NCBI RefSeq assembly: GCF_016859125.1
Contig: NZ_CP069338.1
Location: forward strand, 1,736,001-1,800,000
Direction: 5' to 3'
DNA: 64,000 bases
Source of the DNA: Archangium violaceum
GTDB lineage: Bacteria > Myxococcota > Myxococcia > Myxococcales > Myxococcaceae
The position numbers and the translations under genes were made by a program. Below are positions 9,165-18,176 of this stretch, piece by piece. How positions within the stretch are numbered: position 1 is the first letter of the stretch; each line of letters begins with the position of its first letter. The notes under the pieces were generated by a model. That model was given only the letters and a program-made list of their open reading frames with translations. It made no database searches and was not told the origin of the DNA.

Positions 9165-10016
9165 TCAGTTGATCACGAACTCGATCGGATAGTTGTCGCT
9201 CACCAACCTCATGTCCTCCAGGGTCAGGTTGAACCTTTCGTCCAGATACACGGTGCGACCCTGCGAGGCATTCGCGCGCATCTTATCGCCTGCCACGACG
9301 GCTCGCTCGTAAGCGCATTTCGCCTTACCGATGGTGGAGTTGCTGTCGTCCCCGATGAGCCAGGAGAACCGAGGGTCCGTGCGCAGGGGATTCGTCGCGA
9401 AGTGTTCCTTGGCAAAATAGGCGCAGTCCGCGTACAGGGTCCCCAGGATCACGCCGTTCTTGAGGGTCCAGCGCTTCACGGCGTTGTCGTAGACCTTGAC
9501 CAGGGCTCCGACCTCTTTGACCGCCGACGCGGGGTCCGCGTGGAGCGGAACGACGAAGAAGTTCTTCACGGCCGCCCGGGTGGTGCTGAACCTCGCGACG
9601 AACGGCTCACGCTCGAAGAGGTCGCCGGCGTCGGCATAGTGGTAGCTGTCGACCACCGTGAGCGCGCTCTTCTTGTAAAGAAAGGCGTATTGCTCCTTCG
9701 AACTCTTCCGACCCAGACGATTGCTCACGAGGATGCCGTATGCGTTGCCCGTCGCGGCGTTGACCTGGTTCAGGAGGGTCTTCGTCGTGGTGCCGGTCGT
9801 GTCCCGGATCTCCTGCACGAGGACGAGGTCGTACTGCTTGACGGTGTCCACGACGACCTTCATGACGTCCGCGTTCTGCGCCTTGGTCGAGTTGAAGTTC
9901 TGGATGTTCCAGCTCGCCACCTTCAGGGCCGCCGACGCGTCCCGGGCCCATGTCATCGAGCCGAGGGCGATCGTTGCTGCGACGAAGGTGTGTGTGAAGG
10001 TCTTCAGGCCAGGCAT
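9165..10016 (-). CDS. Secreted DNase I-fold protein, probable pseudoenzyme
   Basis: The 283-residue protein starts at ATG 10016 and has a signal peptide ending near SMTWARDASA. It aligns to vertebrate-type DNase I over its length: SWNIQNF, LVQEIRD, VVPLHADPASAV, LYADCAYF, FSWLI, KCAYERAVVAG and SDNYPIEF. Conserved catalytic or metal residues kept are Asn37, Glu69 and His159. Those changed are Asp168-equivalent to Thr193, Asn170-equivalent to Tyr195, Asp212-equivalent to Glu237, and His252-equivalent to Asn275. DNase I needs Asp168, Asp212 and both histidines to cut DNA, so I infer that it is inactive as a nuclease. The frame is intact, arguing against simple decay. A binding role is possible. 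Confidence 0.82.
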   Translation of the reverse strand: MPGLKTFTHTFVAATIALGSMTWARDASAALKVASWNIQNFNSTKAQNADVMKVVVDTVKQYDLVLVQEIRDTTGTTTKTLLNQVNAATGNAYGILVSNRLGRKSSKEQYAFLYKKSALTVVDSYHYADAGDLFEREPFVARFSTTRAAVKNFFVVPLHADPASAVKEVGALVKVYDNAVKRWTLKNGVILGTLYADCAYFAKEHFATNPLRTDPRFSWLIGDDSNSTIGKAKCAYERAVVAGDKMRANASQGRTVYLDERFNLTLEDMRLVSDNYPIEFVIN

Positions 10017-10532
10017 GGTGTTTCGTCCTCGCAGCGCTCCTGATGCAGGAGCGCTCGGGTCGGAAGTATACATCCGCGCCGCGGATTCCTACGGCAAGCG
10101 CACCGCGCGCGCCCAGCGTCGCGCTTGCACCCCGCACGTCGCTCGATCAGCGAGGGAGAGCGAGCTTGGGATGGGCCTCGACGAAGCTGAAGAACAACGA
10201 GTGGCGGAAGACGTAGCCGGAAGCTACTTCGCCTGGAAGCGCACCTGGTCGAGCGTGGCCCGGAGCACGCGCTGCTGCTGCGGGACTCCCGGCGGAGCAG
10301 GAGCCAGGCAACGTGTCGCAATCGCATGTCAACTCCGCGGCGGGGTTCGGGATGCGGCCCCACGGACACCTCACGGCGGGAAAGTTCCCTCGCCGCGCCG
10401 TGGCGCATCCAGGTGCACGGCCTCTCCACCGGCCCGGTGCACGGCCCCTGCGGCCCCCATCCGCGGCCCCCCCTCGGCCCCTCCGCACCAACCCCCTCAA
10501 CAACGCCCCTCTCCTTCTTATGCTCCGCGGGC
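10017..10532. other. Intergenic region with gene remnant and repeat
   Basis: About 515 bp without an intact gene. On the minus strand near 10225-10300 a short frame ends QQQRVLRATLDQVRFQAK and then stops. It looks like a protein C-terminus of unknown family whose upstream part is disrupted. From 10411 it carries repeat copy B. Confidence 0.4.
10411..10527. repeat. Interspersed GC-rich repeat, copy B
   Basis: This has the 34-base core at 10414-10447 identical to copy A. The arms GTGCACGGCC and GGCCCGGTGCAC are inverted. A tail resembling copies A and C ends in CTTATGC, 6-10 bases before the stop of the minus-strand gene at 10533. Confidence 0.7.
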
Positions 10533-11240
10533 TCAGCGCCCCGAGGCGGCGTGCCCCAGGCCAGCCTTCAGGTGCTTGTCGTAGTGCGCCTGCAGGGCGG
10601 CGAAGTACCCGCGCTCCTCCCTGAGCTCCGCGAGCAGCCGCTCCGTCAGCGACTTCACCTCGGCGCTCCCCTCCGCCTCGGGCGTGCGGGAGCCCGGATT
10701 CTTCGGGCTGAAGAAGGCGCGGGTGGCCTCGGCCATCAGCAGGCGGCTGCTGGCGAAGAGCCGGCGGAGGATCTGGTTGATGGGGCGCGAGTCCACCTCC
10801 ACGCAGGCGGCGACGATGGCGTCGTGGACCTTCCGCGGCGTGTCTCCGTTCAGCGAGGCCGCATCCAGGTCCCCGCGCTCCACCGCGTGGGTGAGCAGGA
10901 AGCCGTGGTGCAGGGACAGCGAGGCCATGTCCACGCAGTCCTTCACCCAGAGGACGAAGAAGACCTTCCGGAAGATCTTCCGCACGGGAAACAGCAGCGC
11001 GCCCTTGAGGAAGCCCCTCACCGCGCCGCCCAGGGAGGTGCTCACGTGGGAGCCGGCGAGCACCTGCACGGCCGGGTCCGGCGTGGGCAGGCCGTGCTCC
11101 CGGAGGAGCTGCCGGACCATGCTCTCGCGCGTCTGGCGAAGGGCATAGTCGTCCAGGAACGGCACCGGAATGAGTGGCGTCAGCCCGGAGGCGACGGCGA
11201 GGAAGGCCACTCGGCCAGGCAGGGGCGGCAGGTCGTTCAT
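10533..11240 (-). CDS. Conserved hypothetical protein
   Basis: The protein has 235 residues (MNDLPPLPGRVAFLAVASGL start). I do not recognise a named family, though the composition and length look like a real myxobacterial protein. Residues ~15-35 are hydrophobic (LAVASGLTPLIPVPFLDDY). A central region (KGALLFPVRKIFRKVFFVLWVKDCVDMASLSLHHGFLL) is amphipathic to hydrophobic and might associate with the membrane. The C-terminal ~60 residues are charged and helical. No catalytic motif was seen. The neighbouring minus-strand MFS gene ends 174 bp upstream, so co-transcription is possible but unproven. Confidence 0.65.
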   Translation of the reverse strand: MNDLPPLPGRVAFLAVASGLTPLIPVPFLDDYALRQTRESMVRQLLREHGLPTPDPAVQVLAGSHVSTSLGGAVRGFLKGALLFPVRKIFRKVFFVLWVKDCVDMASLSLHHGFLLTHAVERGDLDAASLNGDTPRKVHDAIVAACVEVDSRPINQILRRLFASSRLLMAEATRAFFSPKNPGSRTPEAEGSAEVKSLTERLLAELREERGYFAALQAHYDKHLKAGLGHAASGR

Positions 11241-11414
11241 GCCCTGTTCATATGCCAGTTCCGCCCGCTCATTGCGTGGCGGCGGGGGCGGGCTTCGGTG
11301 CTTTCGAGGTATTTCGCACGAAAAAGAACGGGTTGGTGGCGAACATCCTCCAGGGCCTGGGGCTCACGCCCCGCGCGGAGACGCCGGACCGTGGCGCCGC
11401 CCGCCGTGCCACGC

Positions 11415-12659
11415 TCAGGCGCCCTGTGGGCTTCGACGGAGGAGCAGCAGGCCCGCCACCGTCACGAAGGCCAGCGCGGACACCGCGAGCGACAGGTGGA
11501 TGTTGGTGACACTTCCCAGCAGCCCCACGGTCACGCCGCTGAACGCGCGCAGGCCGGAGGCCGACATGGTGAAGAGCCCCAGCACACGGCCACGGATGGT
11601 GTCCGGCGCATTCAGCTGCACGAGCGCCTGCGTCATGCTGCTGAAGGAGAGCTCGAAGAACCCGGCCAGGAAGAGCACGAAGATGGCCACCGGATACACG
11701 CGGACGAGCGAGAACGCGAAGAGCGCGCATCCCCACAGCAGGGCCATCTTCAACGCGGAGGCGGGCTCGGTCCGCAGCCAGGACCCGCGTGTCTCGAGCA
11801 GGATGCCCGCGAGCAGGGCCCCGGCCGCATCCGCTCCCAGCAGGAGCGTATAGGTCGCGCCGGGATCTCCATGGCCCAGGTCCTGGGCGAAGCCCGGCAT
11901 CTGTGCGTGGTAGCTGTTGCCGATGAAGAAGGACGCCGTCCCCGCCAGCAGCACCATGGCCCCGACCACGGGCACCTCGCGCACGTCGCGGACGGTCTGG
12001 ATGATGTCGGCGAGGCCCCGGACGGCCCGCTTGGGGCCCGCCGCCACCCCGCGGAAGTGCCGGCCATAGGGTGCGCGCACCAGCCAGAGCAGCAGCGGCA
12101 GGTAGAACACCGTGTTGACGAAGATGCCCCAGGTGGGACCGAGCGTCCGCATGATGAGGCTGCCCACGCCGGGGCCCACCAGCACCCCGAGATAGCGGGC
12201 CGTCGCGTTCAGGCGGACCGCGCTGGGCAGGGAGCGGGCCCCCACGATGTCATAGAGCAACATCTGGCTGGAGGTGCCCCACAGCACGCCCGCGCAGCCG
12301 TGAATCGTGAGCAGGACCATGGCGTGCCACACCTGCAGGGAATCCGTGACGAAGAAGTAGCCCCACCCCACGGAGGCGATGATGAAGAGCACCATCCCGC
12401 ACTGGATGAGGCGCCTGGAGTCGAACCGGTCATTGAGCGCGCCCACCGGCACCGAGAACATCAGGAAGGGCAGCCAGTGGGACACCACCGCGAACCCGCC
12501 CAGCGCCGCCGAGTGGAACTTCTGGAACACCACCCAGTAGCTGATCACGTGCTCGATGTTGTCGGCCATCATCGCCAACATGAACGTGAGCAGGAAGGTT
12601 CGATAGCCCGGGGTGCGCAGCGCGCTCGACTCGGGGACTGCGTCCGCAGTGGAGATCAT
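11415..12659 (-). CDS. MFS transporter (DHA3-like, 12 TM)
   Basis: This 414-residue protein has about twelve hydrophobic segments, beginning at PGYRTFLLTFMLAMMADNIE. It has the motif A equivalent GALNDRFDSRRLIQ after TM2 and a second-half sequence IRGRVLGLFTMSASGLRAFSG typical of DHA3/EntS-like exporters. Members export macrolides, siderophores or other metabolites across the inner membrane. The start at 12659 has only a weak upstream ribosome site. The substrate is not predictable, and no biosynthetic or regulatory gene is adjacent. Confidence 0.85.
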   Translation of the reverse strand: MISTADAVPESSALRTPGYRTFLLTFMLAMMADNIEHVISYWVVFQKFHSAALGGFAVVSHWLPFLMFSVPVGALNDRFDSRRLIQCGMVLFIIASVGWGYFFVTDSLQVWHAMVLLTIHGCAGVLWGTSSQMLLYDIVGARSLPSAVRLNATARYLGVLVGPGVGSLIMRTLGPTWGIFVNTVFYLPLLLWLVRAPYGRHFRGVAAGPKRAVRGLADIIQTVRDVREVPVVGAMVLLAGTASFFIGNSYHAQMPGFAQDLGHGDPGATYTLLLGADAAGALLAGILLETRGSWLRTEPASALKMALLWGCALFAFSLVRVYPVAIFVLFLAGFFELSFSSMTQALVQLNAPDTIRGRVLGLFTMSASGLRAFSGVTVGLLGSVTNIHLSLAVSALAFVTVAGLLLLRRSPQGA

Positions 12660-13327
12660 GGATGTTCACGCACAGGAGAGCGGGAAGTCCACCCTACACC
12701 AACTCACGTCACGGGACCGACACAGTCCCCGCCCGCGGCGTGTCACCGGCTCGTACCGCCAGGTCCTGCGCTGCACGTACGCGAGCGCCTGCGAGGTGTC
12801 CCCCCAGCCAGCGCCATGGTTGGTCCCGGGGAAATGTCGTGGGCTGCTACGGCCGGATGCCGAGCACGCCTTCCACGATGCGCTGCTCGAGGAACCCCGC
12901 TTGATGCAGTTCTGGCAGTCCCGACAGCAGCCGCACCCGGCGCCTGGCGTTGAGCACCGCATAGAGGTCATCGACCGAACGAGCGGAGCCATTCTTGTCT
13001 GTGCTACGTCACTGGGCCTGGTAGAGCAGCACCAGGGCAGCCCCCCCTCCTGAGGGCCGAACCCGCCGCAGGAGCCCCAGCCGAGGAGGTCCTGGAACTG
13101 GCCGATGCCGCCCGGGAGAGGCATCGCCGCCAGCGGCCCAGCCGTCGACGATCGGTGCGCCCCCATCAGGACGACGGGCGTTCGCCACGATCGCAAGGAG
13201 GTGGTGCGCCACCGCGGAATCCGGAGGAACCCGACGGGAGGAGCGCGAGAACGAACCGACCATGCGGGAGGGCCTGGCGCACTCCCGCATGGTGGTCTGG
13301 CCGCTTTTGGACCTGAGCGCGCTGGAG
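12660..13327. other. Intergenic region with disrupted coding remnants
   Basis: About 670 bp between the MFS gene and the acylase gene hold no intact gene. Two minus-strand fragments look protein-like. One at ~13060-13290 includes ARRPDGGAPIVDGWAAGGDA. The other at 12847-12999 is listed separately. They lie in different frames with stops between them. Confidence 0.5.
12847..12999 (-). pseudogene. C-terminal coding remnant of unknown family
   Basis: A minus-strand frame reads SVDDLYAVLNARRRVRLLSG, continues ELHQAGFLEQRIVEGVLGIRP and stops (TAG at 12847-12849). It has the regular helix pattern and codon use of a real protein end. In-frame stops upstream and the lack of a start mark it as a remnant. 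I cannot name the family. Confidence 0.4.
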
Positions 13328-15778
13328 TCAGTCCCCCGCGAGCGTCGTCGTCTCGAGCGACGGGTCCTGCGCGATGTCCTGCTCCGCGAAGGCGATGGGA
13401 CGCCACTGCTTCTCGGAGAAGCGCTCGAGCTGGTTGCGGTACAGGTCCGACGCCGGGTCCGCGCTCTGCCCGTAGGTGAGGAAGGCCCGGGCGCGGGGGC
13501 CGTTGTCGGTGTACTCCAGCGCCATCAGGAAGCTGGTGCCCGAGTTGATGACGTAGCCGTCCTCGGTGAGCCCGGTCGCGTTATCGAGCACGGTGCCGCG
13601 CGGGGTGGTCGGCTCCAGCGAGGTGTTGCTGGTGGCGTCGTAGGAGCAGATGTTCGTCACGCCGTCCACGTCGACGCCGCCGTGCAGGGCAACGCGCTCG
13701 GTGCCACGCGGGGCGTATTGGGCCTGGCCCAGCGGGGTGCTCACCTCGAGGCCCGCGGCCCTCAGCTTCAGCACGGCGGCGGCCAGCTTGTCCGCCAGCG
13801 GATCCGCCCCCGTCTCCGGGCGGGGCTTCAGGGTGTTGGGCGTGGTCAGCGGCGCGCTCGGCGAGAAGGGCGTGGCGAGCAGGGGGCCGGCGTTGAGGAG
13901 GGCGCTGTAGGTGTACGCGCTCATGAGCTGGCGCCACAGGGCGGCGCCCACGCTGTCGACGTCGTAGCGTCCGTTCCAGGCCGCCAGCACGTCGCAGGCC
14001 TGCGTCAGGTCCACCGTCAGCCCTTCGGCGGTGCCCGTGGGCGAGGCCTTGCAGCGCCGCACCACGTCCGCTAGCAGCAGCTCGGCGGTGGAGCTGCGGT
14101 TGGAGAGGATGGCGTCCTGCAGCTCCTCGAGCGTGAAGCGCCCGTCCGCGCCGGAGGCACCTCCCTCGCTCACCTCGGTGAGCAGCTGGGCGTTCATGCG
14201 CGTGCGCGGCGTGCGCGGCGTGCCCTCCTGGCCCTGGAGCGGCGAGAAGCCCGTCAGGGGCTGCGCCGGGTTGGCCAGCCAGTGGCTGTCATTGGAGTTG
14301 AAGACGAAGTCCCGGCGCTGGAGCTGTGGGGCTCGGGCGAAGGGAATCAGGCCCGGGCTGCGCGCGCCCGGCTCCTCCACCCACTCGTCGCGGGAGGTGC
14401 TGCCGTCCAGCAGCACGACGCTCGACCTGAGCAGCCGTGCCTGCGGCGAGTCGGGATTGGCCACCGCCGTTGCCCAGGCCTGGAGCGTCTCCGGGCGCAG
14501 GTTGGGCGTGGCCGCCGCGTCCGCGTACCAGACGTCGCCCTCCGGCGTCGTCGCCATCGTGTGCACCCAGGGGATGCCGCCCACGTTGGCGAACACCTGC
14601 TGGAACTCCTCCAGGCTGTTGGCCCGGCTCATCCCCAGGAACTGGGCGATGAGGGACTCGTTGTCCAGGTTGGCGTCGCGGTAGCTGAGGGTGAGCTGGC
14701 TGCTCCAGCCGATGCCCGCGAGCGAGATGATGGGGCCGTGGTGGCTGCTGTAGTAGGTGCGCGTCATTTCGGTCAGCGAGCCGTCCGGCTGCCGCACCTG
14801 GAGGGTGATGGGACGCGCCGTCATGTCCCGCACCTGGCCGTCGTAGAAGTAGGAGGTAGGCTTGCCGGGCACGAGCGGCAGCGTGTAGGCGGTGAAGCGC
14901 GCGCCGAGCGATACGGTGTGCGTCCACGCCACGTGCTCGTTGAAGCCGATGAGCACGCCGGGTACGCCGAGGAGGCCCACGCCGTACACGTTGAGCTTGC
15001 CCGGAACGGTGAGGTGGCTCTCCCACAGCCGGAGCTCACCTTCCCAGGGGAAGTGGGGGTTGGCCACCAGCATGCCGCGCCCGCTCTCCGAGCGCTCCGC
15101 GCCCAGGGCCCAGCCATTGCTCCCAATCTTCGTCGCGTCCACCTCGCGCAACAGCGGGAGGCTCTCGGACTGGAGGGTCGCGCCAGTGCCAGGAGGCTGC
15201 GCGGCGGCGATGGCGCCCAGCAGCCGGTTGCCGCTGAGCAACAGTCCCAGCGCGCGGTGGTAGGCCGTCAGGTCCACCTCGGTGATGGGCTTCACCCATG
15301 GCTGGCCCGCGCAGGGCAGGCGCTCGGCGAGCGGCAGCGAGAGGAAGTGATTGAAGCCGGCCACGTACCCGGAGATGAGCTCGCGCACGTCCTCGGGCTC
15401 GCGCGACCAGGACTCCTCGGCGCGCCGGGGCAGGTCCAGCACCCGGAAGGCGAAGTCCGTGGCCACGTTGACACCGTTGGGACCGGCGCCGAGGTAACGG
15501 GCCCGCTCACCGCGCACCTTGAGGAGCTGGTCGAGCAGGGTGCAGGCGTTGTCCTGGGCGAAGGCATAGCCCTGGCCATAGCCCGCGGAGCCCAGGTCCC
15601 TGGCGGTGATGTGGGGCACGCCGAAGCCGGTGCGGCGGATGGTGGCCTGATAGCGGGCCGGGGAGTCCGGCTCCGGCTCCGGCTCATCGCAACCGGTGGC
15701 GGTGGCGGCCAGTGCGAGCGCCAGCAGGGTGGGTCTCAAGGAGAGGCGGAAGGGATGGGAGTCGCTCAGTGGGGTCAT
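13328..15778 (-). CDS. Penicillin/acyl-homoserine-lactone acylase family lipoprotein (Ntn hydrolase)
   Basis: The 816-residue protein starts at ATG 15778. The signal sequence ends in a lipobox (ALAATATGC, Cys30), so the enzyme should be lipid-anchored outside the inner membrane. Penicillin acylase features follow: GFGVPHITARD and GYGQGYAFAQDNACTL in the alpha chain. KIGSNGWALG follows, in which Ser220 should become the N-terminal nucleophile of the beta chain after autocleavage. ANPHFPWEGELRLWESHL and FNEHVAWTHTVS complete the core. Such enzymes cleave amide-linked acyl groups from beta-lactams, N-acyl-homoserine lactones or lipopeptides. The substrate is not evident. The gene is monocistronic. 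Confidence 0.88.
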   Translation of the reverse strand: MTPLSDSHPFRLSLRPTLLALALAATATGCDEPEPEPDSPARYQATIRRTGFGVPHITARDLGSAGYGQGYAFAQDNACTLLDQLLKVRGERARYLGAGPNGVNVATDFAFRVLDLPRRAEESWSREPEDVRELISGYVAGFNHFLSLPLAERLPCAGQPWVKPITEVDLTAYHRALGLLLSGNRLLGAIAAAQPPGTGATLQSESLPLLREVDATKIGSNGWALGAERSESGRGMLVANPHFPWEGELRLWESHLTVPGKLNVYGVGLLGVPGVLIGFNEHVAWTHTVSLGARFTAYTLPLVPGKPTSYFYDGQVRDMTARPITLQVRQPDGSLTEMTRTYYSSHHGPIISLAGIGWSSQLTLSYRDANLDNESLIAQFLGMSRANSLEEFQQVFANVGGIPWVHTMATTPEGDVWYADAAATPNLRPETLQAWATAVANPDSPQARLLRSSVVLLDGSTSRDEWVEEPGARSPGLIPFARAPQLQRRDFVFNSNDSHWLANPAQPLTGFSPLQGQEGTPRTPRTRMNAQLLTEVSEGGASGADGRFTLEELQDAILSNRSSTAELLLADVVRRCKASPTGTAEGLTVDLTQACDVLAAWNGRYDVDSVGAALWRQLMSAYTYSALLNAGPLLATPFSPSAPLTTPNTLKPRPETGADPLADKLAAAVLKLRAAGLEVSTPLGQAQYAPRGTERVALHGGVDVDGVTNICSYDATSNTSLEPTTPRGTVLDNATGLTEDGYVINSGTSFLMALEYTDNGPRARAFLTYGQSADPASDLYRNQLERFSEKQWRPIAFAEQDIAQDPSLETTTLAGD

Positions 15779-15975
15779 GTCCGATGGGGTGTGTGAAAGG
15801 GGACTGCGACGGCTCTGATAGCCCATGGGCCTGACGCGGGGAAATGACGAGCACGGGAATCCATCCCGAGAAGTCGGGCGGCGGCTCCCCGGGTTGGCTG
15901 AAGAAGATGAGGACCACCAGAGGACGATGGTTCGCACGCTGCTTCGCATGGGGTGGCTTCATGCCTTCAACCGCG

Positions 15976-16194
15976 TCAGGATTCTCGAGCTCCTGGCGGG
16001 GCGCTGCGACTGAGACGGCGAAGGGAGAGCTCCGCCAGCAGCAGGACCGGGGCCAGCAGCACGGCGCTGAACCAGCTCAGCGTATAGGCGATGCCGAGGA
16101 CGAGGCGGGAGTTGTCTCCCTCCAGCGTGCCGGACAGCAGGCCCACGGCATCGCGGCCACCGAACAGGTGCAGCAGCAGGAAGAGCGCGTCCAT
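15976..16194 (-). CDS. Small putative membrane protein
   Basis: A 72-residue open frame with two hydrophobic stretches (ALFLLLHLFGG and LGIAYTLSWFSAVLLAPVLLL) and a basic C-terminus, arranged like a one- or two-pass inner membrane protein. No family is recognised. The ATG at 16194 has no convincing ribosome site. The frame stays open upstream without another ATG or GTG to a stop near 16285, so it could also be the end of a decayed gene. Confidence 0.35.
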   Translation of the reverse strand: MDALFLLLHLFGGRDAVGLLSGTLEGDNSRLVLGIAYTLSWFSAVLLAPVLLLAELSLRRLSRSAPPGARES

Positions 16195-16271
16195 CAGGTG
16201 CTCGCGGATGCGCTCACGAGCGATGATAAGGTCAGCGCTCGCCTCACCGGGCGTCTGGGAGAGGATCGTAC

Positions 16272-16730
16272 ATGCGCTGGCTCTTCATCATCCCGCTGGG
16301 GCTGCTCGCCACAGGCTGCTTCGCCATGGCCATCGTGTTTGGCGTACAGGCCATCGACCTTCAGGCCCACGCCTTGCGCATCCCCGGAATCGTCATCGGG
16401 CATCGCCAGGATACGTGCAGTTCCACGGACAAGAACAACCGAAGCATTTCCTACACGTGTTTCCAGAATCGCGTGCGCTACGAAGTGCAAGGAGTCACTC
16501 GGGAAGCTCTTGCCGAGGGGGAGCGCAGGCGCGAGAAAGACAACCTGGGCGCGGGGGTAAAGCTCCTCGTGGATACGCGCACGGAGCCCTTCAGGGTGCA
16601 CCTCGAGGATTCCGGGCCATGGATTGTCCCCGTCCTCGGCCTGGTGTTCGGCACCCTCTGCCTCGGGTCAGGCTTGATTCAAAGTCCCACGGGAGAGGTC
16701 ATCCCACCCGGGCCTACGGCTGAAGTATAG
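16272..16730 (+). CDS. DUF3592-like membrane protein
   Basis: The 152-residue protein has an N-terminal membrane segment (LFIIPLGLLATGCFAMAIVF, ~4-25) and a second at ~118-137 (PVLGLVFGTLCLGSGLI). Between them lies an extracytoplasmic beta-rich domain with two Cys and the pattern RIPGIVIGH...YTCFQNRVRYEVQG...GAGVKLLVDTRTEPFRVHL. This arrangement of two helices flanking a sandwich whose linear form is G.V....P.V.Y.V.G...V.Y.P..P is that of DUF3592 proteins. Their function is not known. The gene is followed by the ISAs1 element within 20-100 bp. Confidence 0.65.
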   Translation: MRWLFIIPLGLLATGCFAMAIVFGVQAIDLQAHALRIPGIVIGHRQDTCSSTDKNNRSISYTCFQNRVRYEVQGVTREALAEGERRREKDNLGAGVKLLVDTRTEPFRVHLEDSGPWIVPVLGLVFGTLCLGSGLIQSPTGEVIPPGPTAEV

Positions 16731-16749
16731 TCCCGCCTACAGGCGCCCA

Positions 16750-18176
16750 CCGGAGGCGAGCAGCCGCGGGCAGATCGCGAGGGGGAGCGCCAGCACAGAG
16801 CCGGAGACGGGCCGGACAGGTCCGGGGAGAAGAAGGATGAGTGGGAAGAAAAACCGGGGCGGGAGGACTGGCGGGCCATCCACACCCCAAGCGGGAAACG
16901 GGAAGGGGAAGAAGGACGAGCAGGAAACCCCCTCCCGCGTGCAGAGGATGATGGCGAGCCTGGGGCTGACATTCAAGGAGGTAAAGGACCCCCGGGCCCG
17001 CCGGGGACAGAGGCACCCGCTGGCGGCGATGTTGATGCTGCTGGTGCAGGCGCTGGCGGTGGGGCGGCGGGTGTTGAGGCATGCCGAGGCGCTGGGGGAG
17101 GACATGCTGCGCGAAGGCACGGCGCCCGAGGGGCTGAAGCGGCCGGTGTCCGACACGACGTTGGATAGGCTGCTGGGGAAGTTGGAGCCAGAGGGGTTGG
17201 AGCAGGAGGTGCACCAGATGGTGCACCGAGGCCTGGAAGTGGGGCTGATACGCCATGAGCTCTTCGCCCGGGGCGTCGTCAGCATTGACGGGAAGGCAGG
17301 GGAGAGCACGCCGGGGCAGCCGCCGTGCGAGCCGAGCCACACGACGAAGGATGAGCAGGGGCGGGAGTACTGGTACCCGTACGCGCTGCGCGCCAGTCTC
17401 ACCAGCAGCGCGGCCCAGCCGGTGCTCGACCAGAAGTTGCTGGAAGGCAAGCAGGGAGAGGCGACGGCGTTCCCGGAGTTGTTCAAACGGGTGGTGGAGA
17501 AGTTCGGGCGGCATTTCGAGTACGTGACAGTGGACGCGGGAATGACGAGCGCGGCCAATGCGCGGGTGGTGAGGGAGGCGGGCAAGCACTACCTGATGGC
17601 GCTCAAGGAGAACTTCCACCGGCTACATGACAAGGCGTGGGTGGCGCTGGCGGTGGCGCCAGTGAAGGTGCGCACGCGCGAGCGGACGAGCGGGGAGTGG
17701 GTGGAGAGGGAGTTGAGGGTGGTGGACAAGCCGCCAGAGGAGGACTTTCCCGGCGCCCAGCAATGGGTATGGGTGAGGCAGACGCGAACCAGAGACGGCG
17801 AGCTGCCGAAGGTGGAGACGCGGCTGTTCCTCACCTCCATTCCCACAGGGCAACTGTCCCCGGAGCGGATGCTGACGCTGGTACGCCGGCACTGGGGGAT
17901 TGAGAACGGGCCCAACTGGACAGCGGACGTGGTGCTGGAGGAGGACAGCGCCTCGCCCAGCCTGCGAGGCAATGCACCCCTGGTGCTCAGCTGGCTGCGT
18001 TTGCTGGCCTACAACCTGCTGGCCCTGGTGCGCACGCACCTGCCGACTCGCGACAAACGGCCCCAAAGCTTCGCACGCACCATGGAGGTGCTCTACCAGG
18101 GCCTGTTGGGTCTGGCCGTGCTGCCCGAGAGTCTGGCCACACTTGCCTGAGCGCCCGCCAGCTGCTCCCGCTCCGG
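16750..18176 (+). mobile_element. ISAs1-family insertion sequence
   Basis: One transposase gene is bracketed by imperfect inverted repeats. The left repeat at 16750-16773 (CCGGAGGCGAGCAGCC...) pairs with the right repeat at 18151-18176 (reverse complement CCGGAGCGGGAGCAGCTGG...), matching at about 20 of 24 positions with two single-base gaps. The right repeat begins immediately at the transposase stop. I found no target duplication, so the exact ends are uncertain. Confidence 0.6.
16837..18150 (+). CDS. ISAs1-family DDE transposase
   Basis: This is a 437-residue transposase, apparently full length. The order is an N-terminal DUF4338/H-repeat type region (DPRARRGQRHPLAAMLMLLV), then the DDE core: Asp151 in VVSIDGKAG, Asp233 in YVTVDAGMTS and Glu356 in RRHWGIENGPNW. 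The sequences YLMALKENFHRLHD and VVLEEDSASPS also match the family. A Lys/Gly-rich leader of ~30 residues precedes it. It cuts and pastes its own element as a homodimer. All catalytic residues are present, so the copy could be active. Confidence 0.9.
   Translation: MSGKKNRGGRTGGPSTPQAGNGKGKKDEQETPSRVQRMMASLGLTFKEVKDPRARRGQRHPLAAMLMLLVQALAVGRRVLRHAEALGEDMLREGTAPEGLKRPVSDTTLDRLLGKLEPEGLEQEVHQMVHRGLEVGLIRHELFARGVVSIDGKAGESTPGQPPCEPSHTTKDEQGREYWYPYALRASLTSSAAQPVLDQKLLEGKQGEATAFPELFKRVVEKFGRHFEYVTVDAGMTSAANARVVREAGKHYLMALKENFHRLHDKAWVALAVAPVKVRTRERTSGEWVERELRVVDKPPEEDFPGAQQWVWVRQTRTRDGELPKVETRLFLTSIPTGQLSPERMLTLVRRHWGIENGPNWTADVVLEEDSASPSLRGNAPLVLSWLRLLAYNLLALVRTHLPTRDKRPQSFARTMEVLYQGLLGLAVLPESLATLA

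Noticed and set aside
10326-12953. 875-residue plus-strand open frame
   Set aside because: Antisense shadow of the conserved hypothetical and MFS genes.
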